64,000 bases of DNA from Deltaproteobacteria bacterium (GCA_029210625.1 JARGFU010000001.1:389806-453805); one strand, 5' to 3'. Shown: positions 11,525-21,127, counted from the first letter of the stretch. A program made the numbers and translations. The notes: generated by a model from the sequence alone, not told the origin.

Positions 11525-12994
11525 ATGCGGAAGGCTCCGCTTCGGACCGCGATCATTGCCCTTTGCCTGCAGGCCACCGTGGCCAGCGCGGGCGGCTTCG
11601 AGTTCCCCGACCACGCCGCGACGGCCATGAGCCGGGGGGGCAGCGCGGTCGCCGCCACCGAGGGGACCTCGGCGATCTATTACAACCCGGCCGGGCTCGC
11701 GGACCTCGACGGCCTGCAGCTGATGCTCGACGGCGAGCTGGCCCTGATGAGCACCTCCTTCCAGCGCAAGGCGGACGACGGCAGCGGCAACTTCGTCAAC
11801 GTCGGCCAGCAGGTGAGCAACTCCCGCAACCCCTGGGTCGCTCCCTTCGGGGCGGTGAGCTACCAGGTCCTCGACGGGCTGACCGTCGGCATCGCCGGCT
11901 ACGGGCCCTCCGCCTTCGCCTGGCAGCGCTACCCGGATCCCCGGGACCTCCAGCCCACGGCCTGGGACGGCGACTACAGCAACGATCCCACCGACTACAC
12001 GGCGACCGAGCAGGGCGCGCCCCAGCGCTACAACCTGATCGACTCCTCGATCCTCCTGGCCTTCCCCTCCATCGCCGTGGCCTACCGGCCGGTGAAGTGG
12101 GTCTCCTTCGGCGCCACCGGCCAGGCCCTCATGGGCGGCACCTCCTTCTCGATGGCCCTCTACGCCGGCCTCGCCGCGGGTGAGGATCCGGCCAGCGACG
12201 CCATCGGCTCCCTCGACGTGAAGGCCCGGCCCACCTTCACCTCGATCCTCGGCCTGCAGGTCCACCCGCTGGACGAGCTCTCGGTCGGCGTGAGCTGGCG
12301 GCCGGGCTTCACCGTCGCCTCCGACGGCACCCTCGATCTGCAGTTCTCCGACGGGCTGGCCGGCCTGGCCGAGCTGCTGGGTCAGGACCTCGAGCAGACC
12401 GGCAACACCACGACCTTCTACAACGACTTCCCCGACGTGATCCGGCTGGGCGTCGCCTACCGGGGCAAGGGCTGGCTCGCCGAGATCGGCGGCACCTACG
12501 AGGGCTGGTCCCGGGTCGAGGCCTTCGACGTCACCACCGACGAGATCGTGGTCTGGATGGGGGACGAGCAGATCGAGGTCCCGCCGATCTCGATCCCCAA
12601 GAACTGGGACGACACCCTCTCCTTCCGCCTCGGCGGCGCCTTCGCCCTCGGCGAGCTGCTCGGCAAGGACCTGCCCCTGACCGTGCGGGCCGGCTACGTC
12701 TTCGAGACCGGGGCCATCCCCGACTCCACGATGGCCCTCGACTTCATCTCCGCGCCCCGCAACCAGCTCACCCTGGGCGCCAGCTACGACCTCGGGCCCA
12801 TCACGGTGAACGCCGCCGCGACCCGCATCTTCCAGAAGACCGTCGAGGTGACCACCTCCGAGGTCCCCCAGGTCGCCGCGCCCCCGCCGGGCTTCCCGCC
12901 CTACGAGGGCTCGATGGTCGGCAACGGCACCTACGCGGCGAACTACACCCTCTTCATCCTCGGCGTGGAAGGTCACTTCCTCGCCGCGGACTGA
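11525..12994 (+). CDS. FadL/TodX-type outer-membrane transport porin
   Basis: 489-residue beta-barrel of the FadL family, which carries fatty acids and other hydrophobic compounds across the outer membrane. Evidence: a signal peptide (cleavage after ATVASA), then the FadL N-terminal signature with Gly-rich GGFEFPDHAATAMSRGGSAV and IYYNPAGLADL (the NPA motif). The rest is amphipathic beta-strand repeats, and the chain ends with an aromatic/hydrophobic strand. The start at 11525 was chosen because the signal peptide begins there and GGGAGGA precedes it; an upstream ATG at 11372 would hide the signal peptide. Confidence 0.88.
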   Translation: MRKAPLRTAIIALCLQATVASAGGFEFPDHAATAMSRGGSAVAATEGTSAIYYNPAGLADLDGLQLMLDGELALMSTSFQRKADDGSGNFVNVGQQVSNSRNPWVAPFGAVSYQVLDGLTVGIAGYGPSAFAWQRYPDPRDLQPTAWDGDYSNDPTDYTATEQGAPQRYNLIDSSILLAFPSIAVAYRPVKWVSFGATGQALMGGTSFSMALYAGLAAGEDPASDAIGSLDVKARPTFTSILGLQVHPLDELSVGVSWRPGFTVASDGTLDLQFSDGLAGLAELLGQDLEQTGNTTTFYNDFPDVIRLGVAYRGKGWLAEIGGTYEGWSRVEAFDVTTDEIVVWMGDEQIEVPPISIPKNWDDTLSFRLGGAFALGELLGKDLPLTVRAGYVFETGAIPDSTMALDFISAPRNQLTLGASYDLGPITVNAAATRIFQKTVEVTTSEVPQVAAPPPGFPPYEGSMVGNGTYAANYTLFILGVEGHFLAAD

Positions 12995-13033
12995 TCCTCT
13001 CTCTCTTTTCCTCCCACTCTTGGAGAACGAACG

Positions 13034-13921
13034 ATGAAGAAGCTCACCTGGCTCATGATCCTCCCGCTGATGGCGGGCCTTTCCTTCACCGCCGCCTGCG
13101 GCGAGAACGGCGATGACACCCCCGACGGTGGCGGCAGCGACGGCAGCACCAGCTGCCTGGACACCGCGGCCTGCGACGCCGAGTGCAGCGACACCCTGAT
13201 CGCCGTCTCGGGCGTCGCCTCCGTGCACCCCGTGAGCGCGGCCATCGAGCCGACCCTCACCATGAACAACGTCTCGATGACCCTCGAGGATCCGGTCCAG
13301 GTCCTCGCCGGCCGTGACGGCACCCTGGAGAAGGCGGACTGCACCTCCGCGACGGTGACCCTCACCGCCAACTCCGGCGCCGAGACCACCGCGAACTACG
13401 CGTTCGCCGACGTCGACACCTCGGCGATCGCCCTGGGCCTCGTGGCCACCTTCGACGACGCCGACATCGCCGGCGCCAGCTACGAGAAGACCACCATGGG
13501 CCTCGCCGGCGGCCCGCAGACCGCCGACCTGACCGTGGCCACCCCCGCCTTCGCCGTGGCGACCACCACCGAGGCCTACTTCTCCACCCAGATCGGCCAG
13601 GCCCCGGGCTACCTCCGTGACGCCGGCTGGATCTTCGGCATGTTCGTGACCGCCGCCGGCGCCCCGATCGACGGCGTCGAGCTGGTCGACGGCAACGGCG
13701 CCCCCTACACCACCGGCATCCACTACCTCGCGGTCGACGGCACCACCGGCGCCATCGTCGGCACCGAGACCGACGGCAACACCTCCCCGGCCGGCATCTT
13801 CCTCGTCGAGGGCGCCCCGCTGCAGGAGTACGGCGGCAACATCGCCGGCATGACCTGCGCCAGCCAGCAGGCCGCCACCGCCGCCGGCAGCGTCTTCGTC
13901 GTGATGCTCGTCTGCCAGTAG
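13034..13921 (+). CDS. Lipoprotein of unknown function
   Basis: 295 residues with the lipobox FTAAC, then an acidic Gly/Ser linker and a short Cys cluster (SCLDTAACDAEC). The remainder is Ala/Thr-rich and beta-prone, resembling all-beta adhesin-like or carbohydrate-exposed surface proteins, but no family was identified. GGAGAACGA precedes the ATG. It follows the FadL-type gene by 39 bp and is followed by a terminator, so the two probably form one operon. Confidence 0.8.
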   Translation: MKKLTWLMILPLMAGLSFTAACGENGDDTPDGGGSDGSTSCLDTAACDAECSDTLIAVSGVASVHPVSAAIEPTLTMNNVSMTLEDPVQVLAGRDGTLEKADCTSATVTLTANSGAETTANYAFADVDTSAIALGLVATFDDADIAGASYEKTTMGLAGGPQTADLTVATPAFAVATTTEAYFSTQIGQAPGYLRDAGWIFGMFVTAAGAPIDGVELVDGNGAPYTTGIHYLAVDGTTGAIVGTETDGNTSPAGIFLVEGAPLQEYGGNIAGMTCASQQAATAAGSVFVVMLVCQ

Positions 13922-13958
13922 GCCCGAGGCACGATCCGCCGCCACCCGGCGGCGAGCG

Positions 13959-13996
13959 AGAGCCCGGTTTCCCCGAGAGGGGAGCCGGGCTCTTTG
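13959..13996 (+). terminator. Rho-independent terminator after 13034-13921
   Basis: AGAGCCCGG pairs with CCGGGCTCT, with an inner CCCC/GGGG stem around GAGA, then TTTGCTT. The T tract is short. Confidence 0.75.
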
Positions 13997-14053
13997 CTTC
14001 TCCGGGCCGGGCGTCCGCTTGCAAGTACGCGCCCGGGATCACAGACTCCCCGC

Positions 14054-14635
14054 ATGAAGATCCGCCCCCTGACCCTCGCCTTCCTGATCTTCGCCACTGG
14101 CGCCGCGACCTGCGGGGGCATCGATCGGATCCGGATCCGCGAGACCGCGACCGCCGAGATCCCCCCCAGCACCCTCCTCGAGAACCTGGTCGGCGATCTC
14201 GGCTTCTCCCAGTTCGCGACCCTCGACCTCTCCCAGAACCAGGAGCTCCAGAACCAGGGGATCGAGAAGCACCAGATCGACCACGTCTATCTCCAGGAGC
14301 TCGCCCTGCAGATCACCGCTCCCCCCTCCGGTCAGGACTTCACCTTCATCGACCGCCTGGAGTTCTTCGTCGAGTCGGATGGCCTGCCCACCGAGCTCCT
14401 CGCCGCGGGCGGCCCCTTCGCGGCCGACCTCACCGCGGTGAACCTGGACGTCGAGGACGTCGATCTCGCCCCCTACGTCACCGCGCCCTCCATGGCGATC
14501 ACCACCCAGGTCCAGGGGCGCCGGCCCCGCGAGCGCACCACCATCGAGGCCAGCCTGCGCTTCCAGGTGGACGTGAACGTCGGCGGCCTGGTCTGCGGCG
14601 GCGGCAAGGACGAGGCCACCGACGGCGGCGCATAG
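14054..14635 (+). CDS. Predicted lipoprotein of unknown function
   Basis: 193 residues from the ATG at 14054, chosen because it begins the signal peptide MKIRPLTLAFLIFATGAATC. The Cys after GAAT makes lipidation likely. The mature part (IRIRETATAEIPPSTLLENL; later LDVEDVDLAPYVTAPSMAIT) looks like a small beta-sandwich and shares its general style with the lipoprotein at 9215-9913, but no clear homology can be claimed. It converges with the gene at 14642, leaving only 6 bp between stops. Confidence 0.75.
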   Translation: MKIRPLTLAFLIFATGAATCGGIDRIRIRETATAEIPPSTLLENLVGDLGFSQFATLDLSQNQELQNQGIEKHQIDHVYLQELALQITAPPSGQDFTFIDRLEFFVESDGLPTELLAAGGPFAADLTAVNLDVEDVDLAPYVTAPSMAITTQVQGRRPRERTTIEASLRFQVDVNVGGLVCGGGKDEATDGGA

Positions 14636-14641
14636 GCGCCC

Positions 14642-15868
14642 CTAGAGCGCTCGCATCCGCGCCCACAGCCGCTCGGCCTCGCGCCGCGCCTCCTCCTCGA
14701 TCGCCTCGAGCTTGGCTCCGACGAGGCGCCCGTCGAGCACCACGGGCTCGCCGGCGACCAGCACGTGGCGGACCGCGCCGCCGGGATCGTCCTCCCAGAC
14801 GACGAGATCGGCGCGGGCGCCCTCGGCGAGATCACCGAAGGTGCCGCCGAAGAGCTCCGAGGCCAGCCACTGGCCGTTCTCCAGCCGCAGGTGGGCCTCG
14901 CCCACCTCCTCCTCGCCCTGCTCGGCGGCCAGGCGCAGGAGCGCCTCCTCCTCCTCCCCCATCACCGCCGGGTAGCCGTCGGTGCCCAGGGCCACCTTCT
15001 CGGCCGCGATGAGGCTCGCCGCGTAGCCCACCGCGTTGCCCTCGTTGGAGCGGGGGTTCTGCACGAACCAGCAGCCGGCCTCCGCGGCCTGCTCGACCTC
15101 CTCCTCCGAGAGGTGGATCCCGTGGGCGAGGATCGACCCCGGCGGCAGGGCCTCGAGCGCGAGCAGCCGCTGCAGCACGCCCGCGTGGCCGCGGGCCTTC
15201 GCGTCCTCGACGTCGGCGCCGTCCTCGGCCAGGTGCACGTGCATCACCGCGCCGAGCTCCCGGCAGAGCTCGCCGGCGGCGCGGACGGTCTCGTCGCTGC
15301 AGGTGAAGGAGGCGTGGAGGGCGACGGTGCCCACCAGGCGATCCTCGCCCTCGACGGCGCGGAAGAAGCGGGCGCACTCCGCCAGGCCCCGGGCGCCCTC
15401 CTCGGGGCCGCCGTTGCGATCCGTCGCGCCGTAGCCGGTGAGCAGGCGGAAGCCGAGCTCCCGGGAGGCGTCCGCCAGCACGTCGAGGGAGCCCTCGATG
15501 AAGGCCGGCGACTCGTGGTGATCGATCAGGGTGGTGGTGCCCGAGAGCAGGGCCATCGCCCCGTAGTAGCGGGCCGAGGCCCGGAGGCTGGGCGCGTCCA
15601 GGGCGCGATCGAGCCGCCACCAGAGGCGCTCGAGGATCTGCACGAAGCTCTCGGGCTTCGGCTCGGGCGCCGGCAGGCCGAAGGGGGCCAGCCCGGAGTA
15701 GAGGTGGGTGTGGGCGCAGACCCTTCCCGCGGTCAGGGCGCCGCCCCGGGCGTCGAGGATCTCGACCTTCGAGCCCTGGCCCGGGACGAAGACGTCCACC
15801 GCGGCGATGACGCCGTCCTTCAGGTGCAGACCCCGGCCCGCGCCGAGATCGAGGTAGCGCTCGCTCAT
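14642..15868 (-). CDS. SsnA-like amidohydrolase
   Basis: 408-residue metal-dependent aminohydrolase of the SsnA / guanine-deaminase-like branch. The metal ligands are visible: HTH in CAHTHLYSGL, H in VMHVHLAED, H in ILAHGIHL, and D in ALGTDGYPAVMGEEEE. The C-terminal sandwich returns in ADLVVWEDDPGGAVRHVLVA. The ATG at 15868 overlaps the stop of the molybdenum hydroxylase gene (ATGA), as expected if both act on the same nitrogen heterocycle. In E. coli ssnA lies in the xdhD-ygfK-ssnA-ygfM-mocA cluster. Substrate unknown. Confidence 0.88.
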   Translation of the reverse strand: MSERYLDLGAGRGLHLKDGVIAAVDVFVPGQGSKVEILDARGGALTAGRVCAHTHLYSGLAPFGLPAPEPKPESFVQILERLWWRLDRALDAPSLRASARYYGAMALLSGTTTLIDHHESPAFIEGSLDVLADASRELGFRLLTGYGATDRNGGPEEGARGLAECARFFRAVEGEDRLVGTVALHASFTCSDETVRAAGELCRELGAVMHVHLAEDGADVEDAKARGHAGVLQRLLALEALPPGSILAHGIHLSEEEVEQAAEAGCWFVQNPRSNEGNAVGYAASLIAAEKVALGTDGYPAVMGEEEEALLRLAAEQGEEEVGEAHLRLENGQWLASELFGGTFGDLAEGARADLVVWEDDPGGAVRHVLVAGEPVVLDGRLVGAKLEAIEEEARREAERLWARMRAL

Positions 15869-18504
15869 CTCCACTCCTCCCGGGGGATCCGCGCGCGGAT
15901 CCTCCCCACGGTGATCGCCCGCCCGGCGGGCGAGTCCTTCATCGGCAGCGTGCGGCGCCGCACCCCGTCGAAGGCGAAGAGGGCCGCGGCCACCGCGCCG
16001 GCGGTGGGCACCAGCCCGATCTCCCCCACCCCCTTGGCGCCGAAGGGGCCCTCCGGCTCGTGGGCCTCGACCAGGTGCACCTCGACCTCGGGCATGTCCC
16101 GGGCGCGCAGCACGCCGATCTCCCGCAGGCGGGTGGCGATGGGCATCCCGTCCACGCAGGGGAGCTCCTCGGAGAGGGCGTGGCCGAGGCCCATGTGCAC
16201 CGCGCCCTGGATCTGACCCACGCAGAGGTCGGGGTTCACCACCCGCCCGACGTCGTGGGCGGCCACCACCTTCTCCAGCCGGCCCTCGGCGTCGAGGATC
16301 ACCAGCTGGGCCGCGAAGCCGTAGGTGGTGTGGGTCTTGGGGCGCTCGACCTTCTTGCCCAGGGGGTGGGTGTCGGTGATCTCGATCTCGCCCCGGTAGG
16401 TCTTCCCGGCCAGGCTCTCCAGGGTCGCCCCGGCGGCGAGGTCGTCGCGAAGCTGCTCGGCCGCCGCGATCACCGCCCTCCCGGAGAGGAGGGTGCCCCG
16501 CGAGCCGGTGGTCTGGCCGCAGCCGAGCTCGAAGGAGGTGTCGGTGCGGGGCACGAAGCGCGAGGAGGGCAGCCCGGTCACCTCGGCGGCGAACTGCTGG
16601 AGCAGGGTCGAGAGCCCCTGCCCCATCTCGGTGAAGCCGTTGTAGAGGGCGACGGTGCCGTCCGCCTCGACCCGCAGGCGGGTGCGGCCGTGCTCGACGG
16701 CGCCGTTGCCGATGCCGCTGTTCTTGATCCCGCAGGCGACCCCCACGGCCTTGCCGGCCGCCCGGGCCGCCTCGTAGGCGGGCCGCAGGCGCTCGAGGCA
16801 CTCGCCGATGCCCACCGACTTCTCGAGCCGCTGCCCGCTGGTGAGGGTGTCGCCGACCTCCACCACGTTCCGGCGGCGCAGCTCGAAGGGGTCGAGGCCG
16901 GCGGCCTCGGCGAGCGCGTCGAGGACGCCCTCCATCGCGAAGGAGGCCTGGTTCACCCCGAAGCCCCGCATCGCCCCGCAGGGCGGGTTGTTGGTCATCA
17001 CCGCGGCGGCCTCCACGTCGAGGGTGGGCACGCGGTAGGGGCCGCAGGCGTGGCCCGCCGCCCGGCGCAGGACCTTCTCCCCCACCGAGGCGTAGGCCCC
17101 GGTGTCACCGATCAGCCTCGCCCGCACCGCCGTCAGCCTCCCCTCGGCGTCGCAGCCGGCCTCGTAGCGCAGCTCGATCGGGTGGCGCTTGGGGTGCATC
17201 CGGATGGACTGCTCGCGGGTGAGGGTGAGCTTCACCGGCCTCCCGGTGAGCCGCGCCAGCAGCGCCGTCTGGGGCTGGATCGAGAGGTCCTCCTTGCCGC
17301 CGAAGGCGCCACCGTTGGGGAAGAGCTCGACGAAGACCTCCGCCTCGGGCACCCCGAGGAAGGCCGCCACCTGCCGCCGGTCGTCGAAGATCCCCTGGCC
17401 CTGGGTGGCCAGGTAGAGGGTGCCGTCCTCGCGCGGCTCGGCGAAGGCGGCCTCGGGCTCGAGGAAGGCGTGCTCGATGCGCTGGGTGCGCCAGGTGCCC
17501 TCCACCCGGTGGGCGCTGCCCCGGAGCGCGGCCTCCGCGTCGCCCAGGACGATCTTCGAGATCGAGAGGAGATTTCCGGGGTGACGATCGTTCACCCTCG
17601 GGGCGTCGGGCCGCATCGCCTCGTGCACGTCGACCACGGGGGGGTGCACCTCGTAGTCGACGGCGATCGCGGCGGCGGCGCGGCGCGCGGTCTGGGGATC
17701 GCGGGCCGCCACCACCGCCAGCACATCGCCGACGCAGCGGGTGGTCTCGCCCACCGCCACGAAGCCCGGCCAGTCCTGGTGCAGCAGGCCGTGGAAGCGC
17801 TCGCCCGGGACGTCCGCCGCCGTGGCCACCCGCACGACGCCCTCCATCGCCTCGGCGGCGCGGGTGTCGATGGCGCGCACCGTCGCCCGGGCGTGGGCCG
17901 AGAGGTGCACGGCGCCGAAGAGCATCCCCTCGCGGCGCAGGTCGTCGACGTAGGGGCGCTCGCCGAGGGCCAGGGCCTCGCCCTGGTGGCGGGCCACGGC
18001 CTCGCCCACCCCCCCCGCGGCGAGGGGCTGCGGGTCCACCTCGCCGCGCAGCGCCCGGGCGGCGAGCTCCACCGCCTCGAAGAGCTTGAGGTAGCCGGTG
18101 CAGCGGCAGAGGTGGACGTCGAGGGCCTTCGCGATCTCCTCCCGGGAGGGATCGGGGCTCTGCGCGAGCAGGTGGTGGGTGCGCAGGACGATGCCGGGGA
18201 TGCAGAAGCCGCACTGCAGGCCGGCGGCCGCGACGAAGCTGCGGGCGAGCAGCCGCCGCTCCTCTTCGGGCACCCCCTCGAGGGTGACGATCGCCTTGCC
18301 GTCGGCCCTCTGCGCCGGGATCGTGCAGGTCGTCTTGGGCTGGCCGTCGATCAGGGCCAGGCAGCAGCCGCACTGCCCCTGGGGTTCGCAGCCGTTCTTC
18401 GGAGAGGAGAGGCCGAGGCGATCGCGCAGGAGGGAGAGGAGGGACTCGCCCTCGCGGGGCTCGACCTCCTGCCTCGTTCCGTTGAGCTCGAAGTGGATCG
18501 CCAA
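15865..18504 (-). CDS. XdhD-like molybdenum hydroxylase, fused FeS and Mo domains
   Basis: 879 residues. Residues 1-150 are a two-cluster [2Fe-2S] domain: C39, C45, C47 and C60 form the ferredoxin-like cluster; C98, C101, C133 and C135 (CGFC and CRC) form the second. The rest is the molybdopterin domain of the xanthine-dehydrogenase family: GGAFGGKEDLSIQ and MRGFGVNQ bind the cofactor, and FGAKGVGEIGL carries the catalytic Glu near the C-terminus. There is no FAD domain and no separate FAD subunit nearby. This is the XdhD architecture (E. coli XdhD is about 950 residues), linked to selenium-dependent purine or heterocycle hydroxylation. The substrate and the electron acceptor are not known. 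Confidence 0.9.
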   Translation of the reverse strand: MAIHFELNGTRQEVEPREGESLLSLLRDRLGLSSPKNGCEPQGQCGCCLALIDGQPKTTCTIPAQRADGKAIVTLEGVPEEERRLLARSFVAAAGLQCGFCIPGIVLRTHHLLAQSPDPSREEIAKALDVHLCRCTGYLKLFEAVELAARALRGEVDPQPLAAGGVGEAVARHQGEALALGERPYVDDLRREGMLFGAVHLSAHARATVRAIDTRAAEAMEGVVRVATAADVPGERFHGLLHQDWPGFVAVGETTRCVGDVLAVVAARDPQTARRAAAAIAVDYEVHPPVVDVHEAMRPDAPRVNDRHPGNLLSISKIVLGDAEAALRGSAHRVEGTWRTQRIEHAFLEPEAAFAEPREDGTLYLATQGQGIFDDRRQVAAFLGVPEAEVFVELFPNGGAFGGKEDLSIQPQTALLARLTGRPVKLTLTREQSIRMHPKRHPIELRYEAGCDAEGRLTAVRARLIGDTGAYASVGEKVLRRAAGHACGPYRVPTLDVEAAAVMTNNPPCGAMRGFGVNQASFAMEGVLDALAEAAGLDPFELRRRNVVEVGDTLTSGQRLEKSVGIGECLERLRPAYEAARAAGKAVGVACGIKNSGIGNGAVEHGRTRLRVEADGTVALYNGFTEMGQGLSTLLQQFAAEVTGLPSSRFVPRTDTSFELGCGQTTGSRGTLLSGRAVIAAAEQLRDDLAAGATLESLAGKTYRGEIEITDTHPLGKKVERPKTHTTYGFAAQLVILDAEGRLEKVVAAHDVGRVVNPDLCVGQIQGAVHMGLGHALSEELPCVDGMPIATRLREIGVLRARDMPEVEVHLVEAHEPEGPFGAKGVGEIGLVPTAGAVAAALFAFDGVRRRTLPMKDSPAGRAITVGRIRARIPREEWR

Positions 18505-18584
18505 GGTGGGTGGGACTCTACCAACAATGGTCGGGGCGGGCAGGCGCCTCCCTCATCTGCGGGTGGTAGAATATCCGGGTAGAG

Positions 18585-19211
18585 ATGCCCGGCTCGGCCC
18601 CCTCCCTCTTCACGATCCTCCTCGCGGGTGGACGCTCGCGCCGGACCGGCGAGCTGCTGGGACCCAAGGGGCTGGTCGAGCTGCGCGGGGTGCCCTTCCT
18701 CCTGCGGCAGGTGCAGGCCCTGCGGACCCTGGGGCTGATGCCGGTGGTGGTGACCGGCTTCCACCACGAGGCCTACGCCGGGGCGCTGGCCGGGGCGGCG
18801 GCGAGGATCGTCCGGAACCCGGATCCCGATCGTGGTCCCTTCTCCTCCCTCCAGTGCGGGCTCGAGCTCTGCCTGAAGGATCGCGGCTTCTCCGGGGGGC
18901 TCTTCGTCCTGCCCCTCGACGTCCCGGTGCCGAGCGGCCGGGTCTTCGAGATCCTGCGCGAGGGCGGGGGCGGCACCCACGCGGCCATCCCCACCCACCA
19001 GGGCCGCGGCGGGCACCCCGTCTGGCTGCCCCGGCCGATCGCCGAGAACCTGCTGGCGGTCGCCGACGGGCCCGACGCCCGCCTCGACCGGCAGCTCTCG
19101 GCCTGGGCCGGGCGCGGAGCCGTCCGGCGGCTGGCCGTCCCGGACGGAGACGTGCTCCTCGATCTGAACACCGAGGGTGCGTGGCGAGCCTACCTCGACC
19201 TACACGACTGA
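18585..19211 (+). CDS. MocA-like nucleotidyltransferase
   Basis: 208-residue NTP-transferase-fold protein. The N-terminal LLAGGRSRRTGELLGPKGLV is a variant of the LAAGxSxRMGxPK motif that binds CTP or GTP, and LDVPVPS supplies the metal-binding Asp. In the family (MocA, MobA, YgfJ) these enzymes add CMP or GMP to molybdopterin. It is divergent from the hydroxylase gene, with 80 bp between the starts, which supports a role in making its cofactor. The changed signature means the nucleotide specificity is not certain. Confidence 0.82.
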   Translation: MPGSAPSLFTILLAGGRSRRTGELLGPKGLVELRGVPFLLRQVQALRTLGLMPVVVTGFHHEAYAGALAGAAARIVRNPDPDRGPFSSLQCGLELCLKDRGFSGGLFVLPLDVPVPSGRVFEILREGGGGTHAAIPTHQGRGGHPVWLPRPIAENLLAVADGPDARLDRQLSAWAGRGAVRRLAVPDGDVLLDLNTEGAWRAYLDLHD

Positions 19212-19299
19212 AGAGATCGCGAGGGGGCTTTGTGGCAAGCGCCCCGCGCCTCGGGTTATCCTTCGATCGAATCGCTTTCTCGTCTGGAGGGACCCCGTG

Positions 19300-20991
19300 A
19301 TGACCACGCGACTTTCTCGCGTCCTGCCGATCTTCGTCCTCGCTTTCGCCGCCGCCTGCGGCGACCCCGGCCTCGTCGACATCCCCGGAGGGGACAAGCC
19401 CGAATACAACGGTGAGGGCTACAAGCTCGAGATCGTCACCCCGATGCCGATGGTCCTGCAGACCTCGACCACCGGCCTGCTGACGGTCCGCCTGACGCGC
19501 CAGGACGTTGGCGTGGCCGGCGCGAACGTGGCCTTCGCGGTGGACGGCGCCAGCGGCGGCGGACGGGTGGGCGCCCTGCGGGCCGCGACCTCCGGCACCG
19601 GTGAGGCCTCGGTCGAGGTGATCGCGGGGGCCGAGGAGGCGACCTTCCGCATCGCGATGGAGAGCCAGTACACCAACCTGATGTACGCCGACGTGCAGGT
19701 GCGCGCGGCGAACAACACCGGCACCACCGTGACGGTGAGCATCGCCTATCCGGATCAGACCACCCAGCCGATCCAGACGGCGACGATCTCGATCCACGAG
19801 GGCACGGTCACCTGCGACGCCCTCAACGCGGCGACCCCGCCGACGGCCCTCTCCTCCCAGGTCCTCAGCAACATCACCAGCAGCGTGGTGTTCACCGACG
19901 TCCAGGGCGGCCAGCAGGTCACCGTGCTGGCGGTGGGCAAGAACGTGAACTCCGCCGAGGTCGCCGACGGCTGCGTCGCCGCCACCGACGTGGTGCTCGG
20001 CCAGGACAACCCGGTGATGGTCACCCTCGCGGCGCGCACCCTGCGCCTGCAGGGCACCTACGACTACACCAGCGAGTTCGACATGGCGAACGCCATCCCC
20101 GGCGTCTTCGGCGACATCGTCAGCGAGGTCGCGGCCATCTCGAGCGACCCCGGGCTCTACATCGTCCTGAAGATCGAGGACCTCGTCGCCGATCCGGGCG
20201 ACTTCCCCGGGTGGATCATCGACGCCGCCGCCAACGCGGTGAACAACCTCATCACCTCCTACCTGCCGGAGACCTTCCTCAACTGGCTCACCTGGATCGG
20301 TGACGCCGCCCGGGTGGTCACCAACCTCACCGTCGAGGGCACCCTCACCATCGCCGACGACGGCAGCGGCGGCCTGCAGGCCACCGAGGTCTGGCAGAAC
20401 GTGGTCTTCCAGTGGCGCGGCCAGTGCGATCCGGCCACCTCGCCGCTCTGCGACCAGCGCCGCATCGCCCTGCGCAACACCCGCATCGGCGAGCAGACGA
20501 TGACCTACGCGGTGACCCGCGACAACCTGGTCTTCCGCGCCGGCGAGCACACCCGCAGCGTGCCCTACGCCCGCTTCTTCCACCTCTTCCTGCTGCAGGT
20601 CGTCTATCCGGAGCTCGTCCCCGGCGCGACCGGCACGGGGCAGATCCTCGCCAACGCGATCGACTGCAACGCGGTCGCCGAGTGGGTCGAGGAGGTCGAC
20701 GGCAACGACGACGGGCAGATCGACGTGGTGGTCACCACCCTCTCCGTGGCCCAGCTCGAGGGCTACTGCGGCCAGGGCCTCTCGGCGGTCGGCGGCGTCA
20801 TCGACGGCAAGCTCGACCAGCTGGCCAACTCGGTGAACAGCAACGTCAGCCTCACGGGCGCCGCCGAGATCGTCGATCTCAACGCCGACCTCCTGGTCGA
20901 CAAGCTGCAGAACGGCGTCTGGACCGGCACCATCACCGTGGACGGCTCGGCCGAGCCCGTGACCGGCTCCTTCGACGCGAGTCGCAACTAG
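19300..20991 (+). CDS. Large lipoprotein of unknown function
   Basis: 563 residues from the ATG at 19300 (GGAGG 8 bp upstream). Lipobox FAAAC. An N-terminal Ig-like/Big-type beta region (LTVRLTRQDVGVAGANVAFA, the pattern of invasin-like or Ig-like repeats) is followed by a longer, mostly beta domain with four Cys that could pair (CDPATSPLC, CNAVAEW, YCGQG). Similar lipoproteins are common in Myxococcota; their function is unknown. Confidence 0.8.
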   Translation: MTTRLSRVLPIFVLAFAAACGDPGLVDIPGGDKPEYNGEGYKLEIVTPMPMVLQTSTTGLLTVRLTRQDVGVAGANVAFAVDGASGGGRVGALRAATSGTGEASVEVIAGAEEATFRIAMESQYTNLMYADVQVRAANNTGTTVTVSIAYPDQTTQPIQTATISIHEGTVTCDALNAATPPTALSSQVLSNITSSVVFTDVQGGQQVTVLAVGKNVNSAEVADGCVAATDVVLGQDNPVMVTLAARTLRLQGTYDYTSEFDMANAIPGVFGDIVSEVAAISSDPGLYIVLKIEDLVADPGDFPGWIIDAAANAVNNLITSYLPETFLNWLTWIGDAARVVTNLTVEGTLTIADDGSGGLQATEVWQNVVFQWRGQCDPATSPLCDQRRIALRNTRIGEQTMTYAVTRDNLVFRAGEHTRSVPYARFFHLFLLQVVYPELVPGATGTGQILANAIDCNAVAEWVEEVDGNDDGQIDVVVTTLSVAQLEGYCGQGLSAVGGVIDGKLDQLANSVNSNVSLTGAAEIVDLNADLLVDKLQNGVWTGTITVDGSAEPVTGSFDASRN

Positions 20992-21002
20992 GCGCGAGCC
21001 GA

Positions 21003-21113
21003 CCTCAGCCTCCGCTTCCGCTTCCGCCTCAGCGGCTTTTCCATGGTGTGCCCGGATGCGTCCGGGGAACCAGGGAGAAACCGCTGAGGCTTAGGCTGAG
21101 GCGGAGGCTTAGG
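21003..21113. repeat. 111-bp imperfect palindrome between two genes
   Basis: The 40-nt arms (21003-21042 and 21074-21113) match at 32 of 40 positions, and the interior holds a second short stem (TGGT...CCGGA / TCCGG...ACCA). The arms are built from CCTCAGC, CTTCCGC and CCTAAGC units. It fills the gap between two forward-strand genes and could form a large mRNA hairpin. It is unrelated in sequence to the GGGGTCAGACCCC family. Confidence 0.7.
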
Positions 21114-21127
21114 AGTAGAACAGGAGC

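Noticed and set aside
14022-14040. CGGGCGTCCGCTTGC as a sigma54 promoter for 14054-14635
   Set aside because: The GG and GC spacing is right, but the minus-24 hexamer matches the consensus at only two positions.
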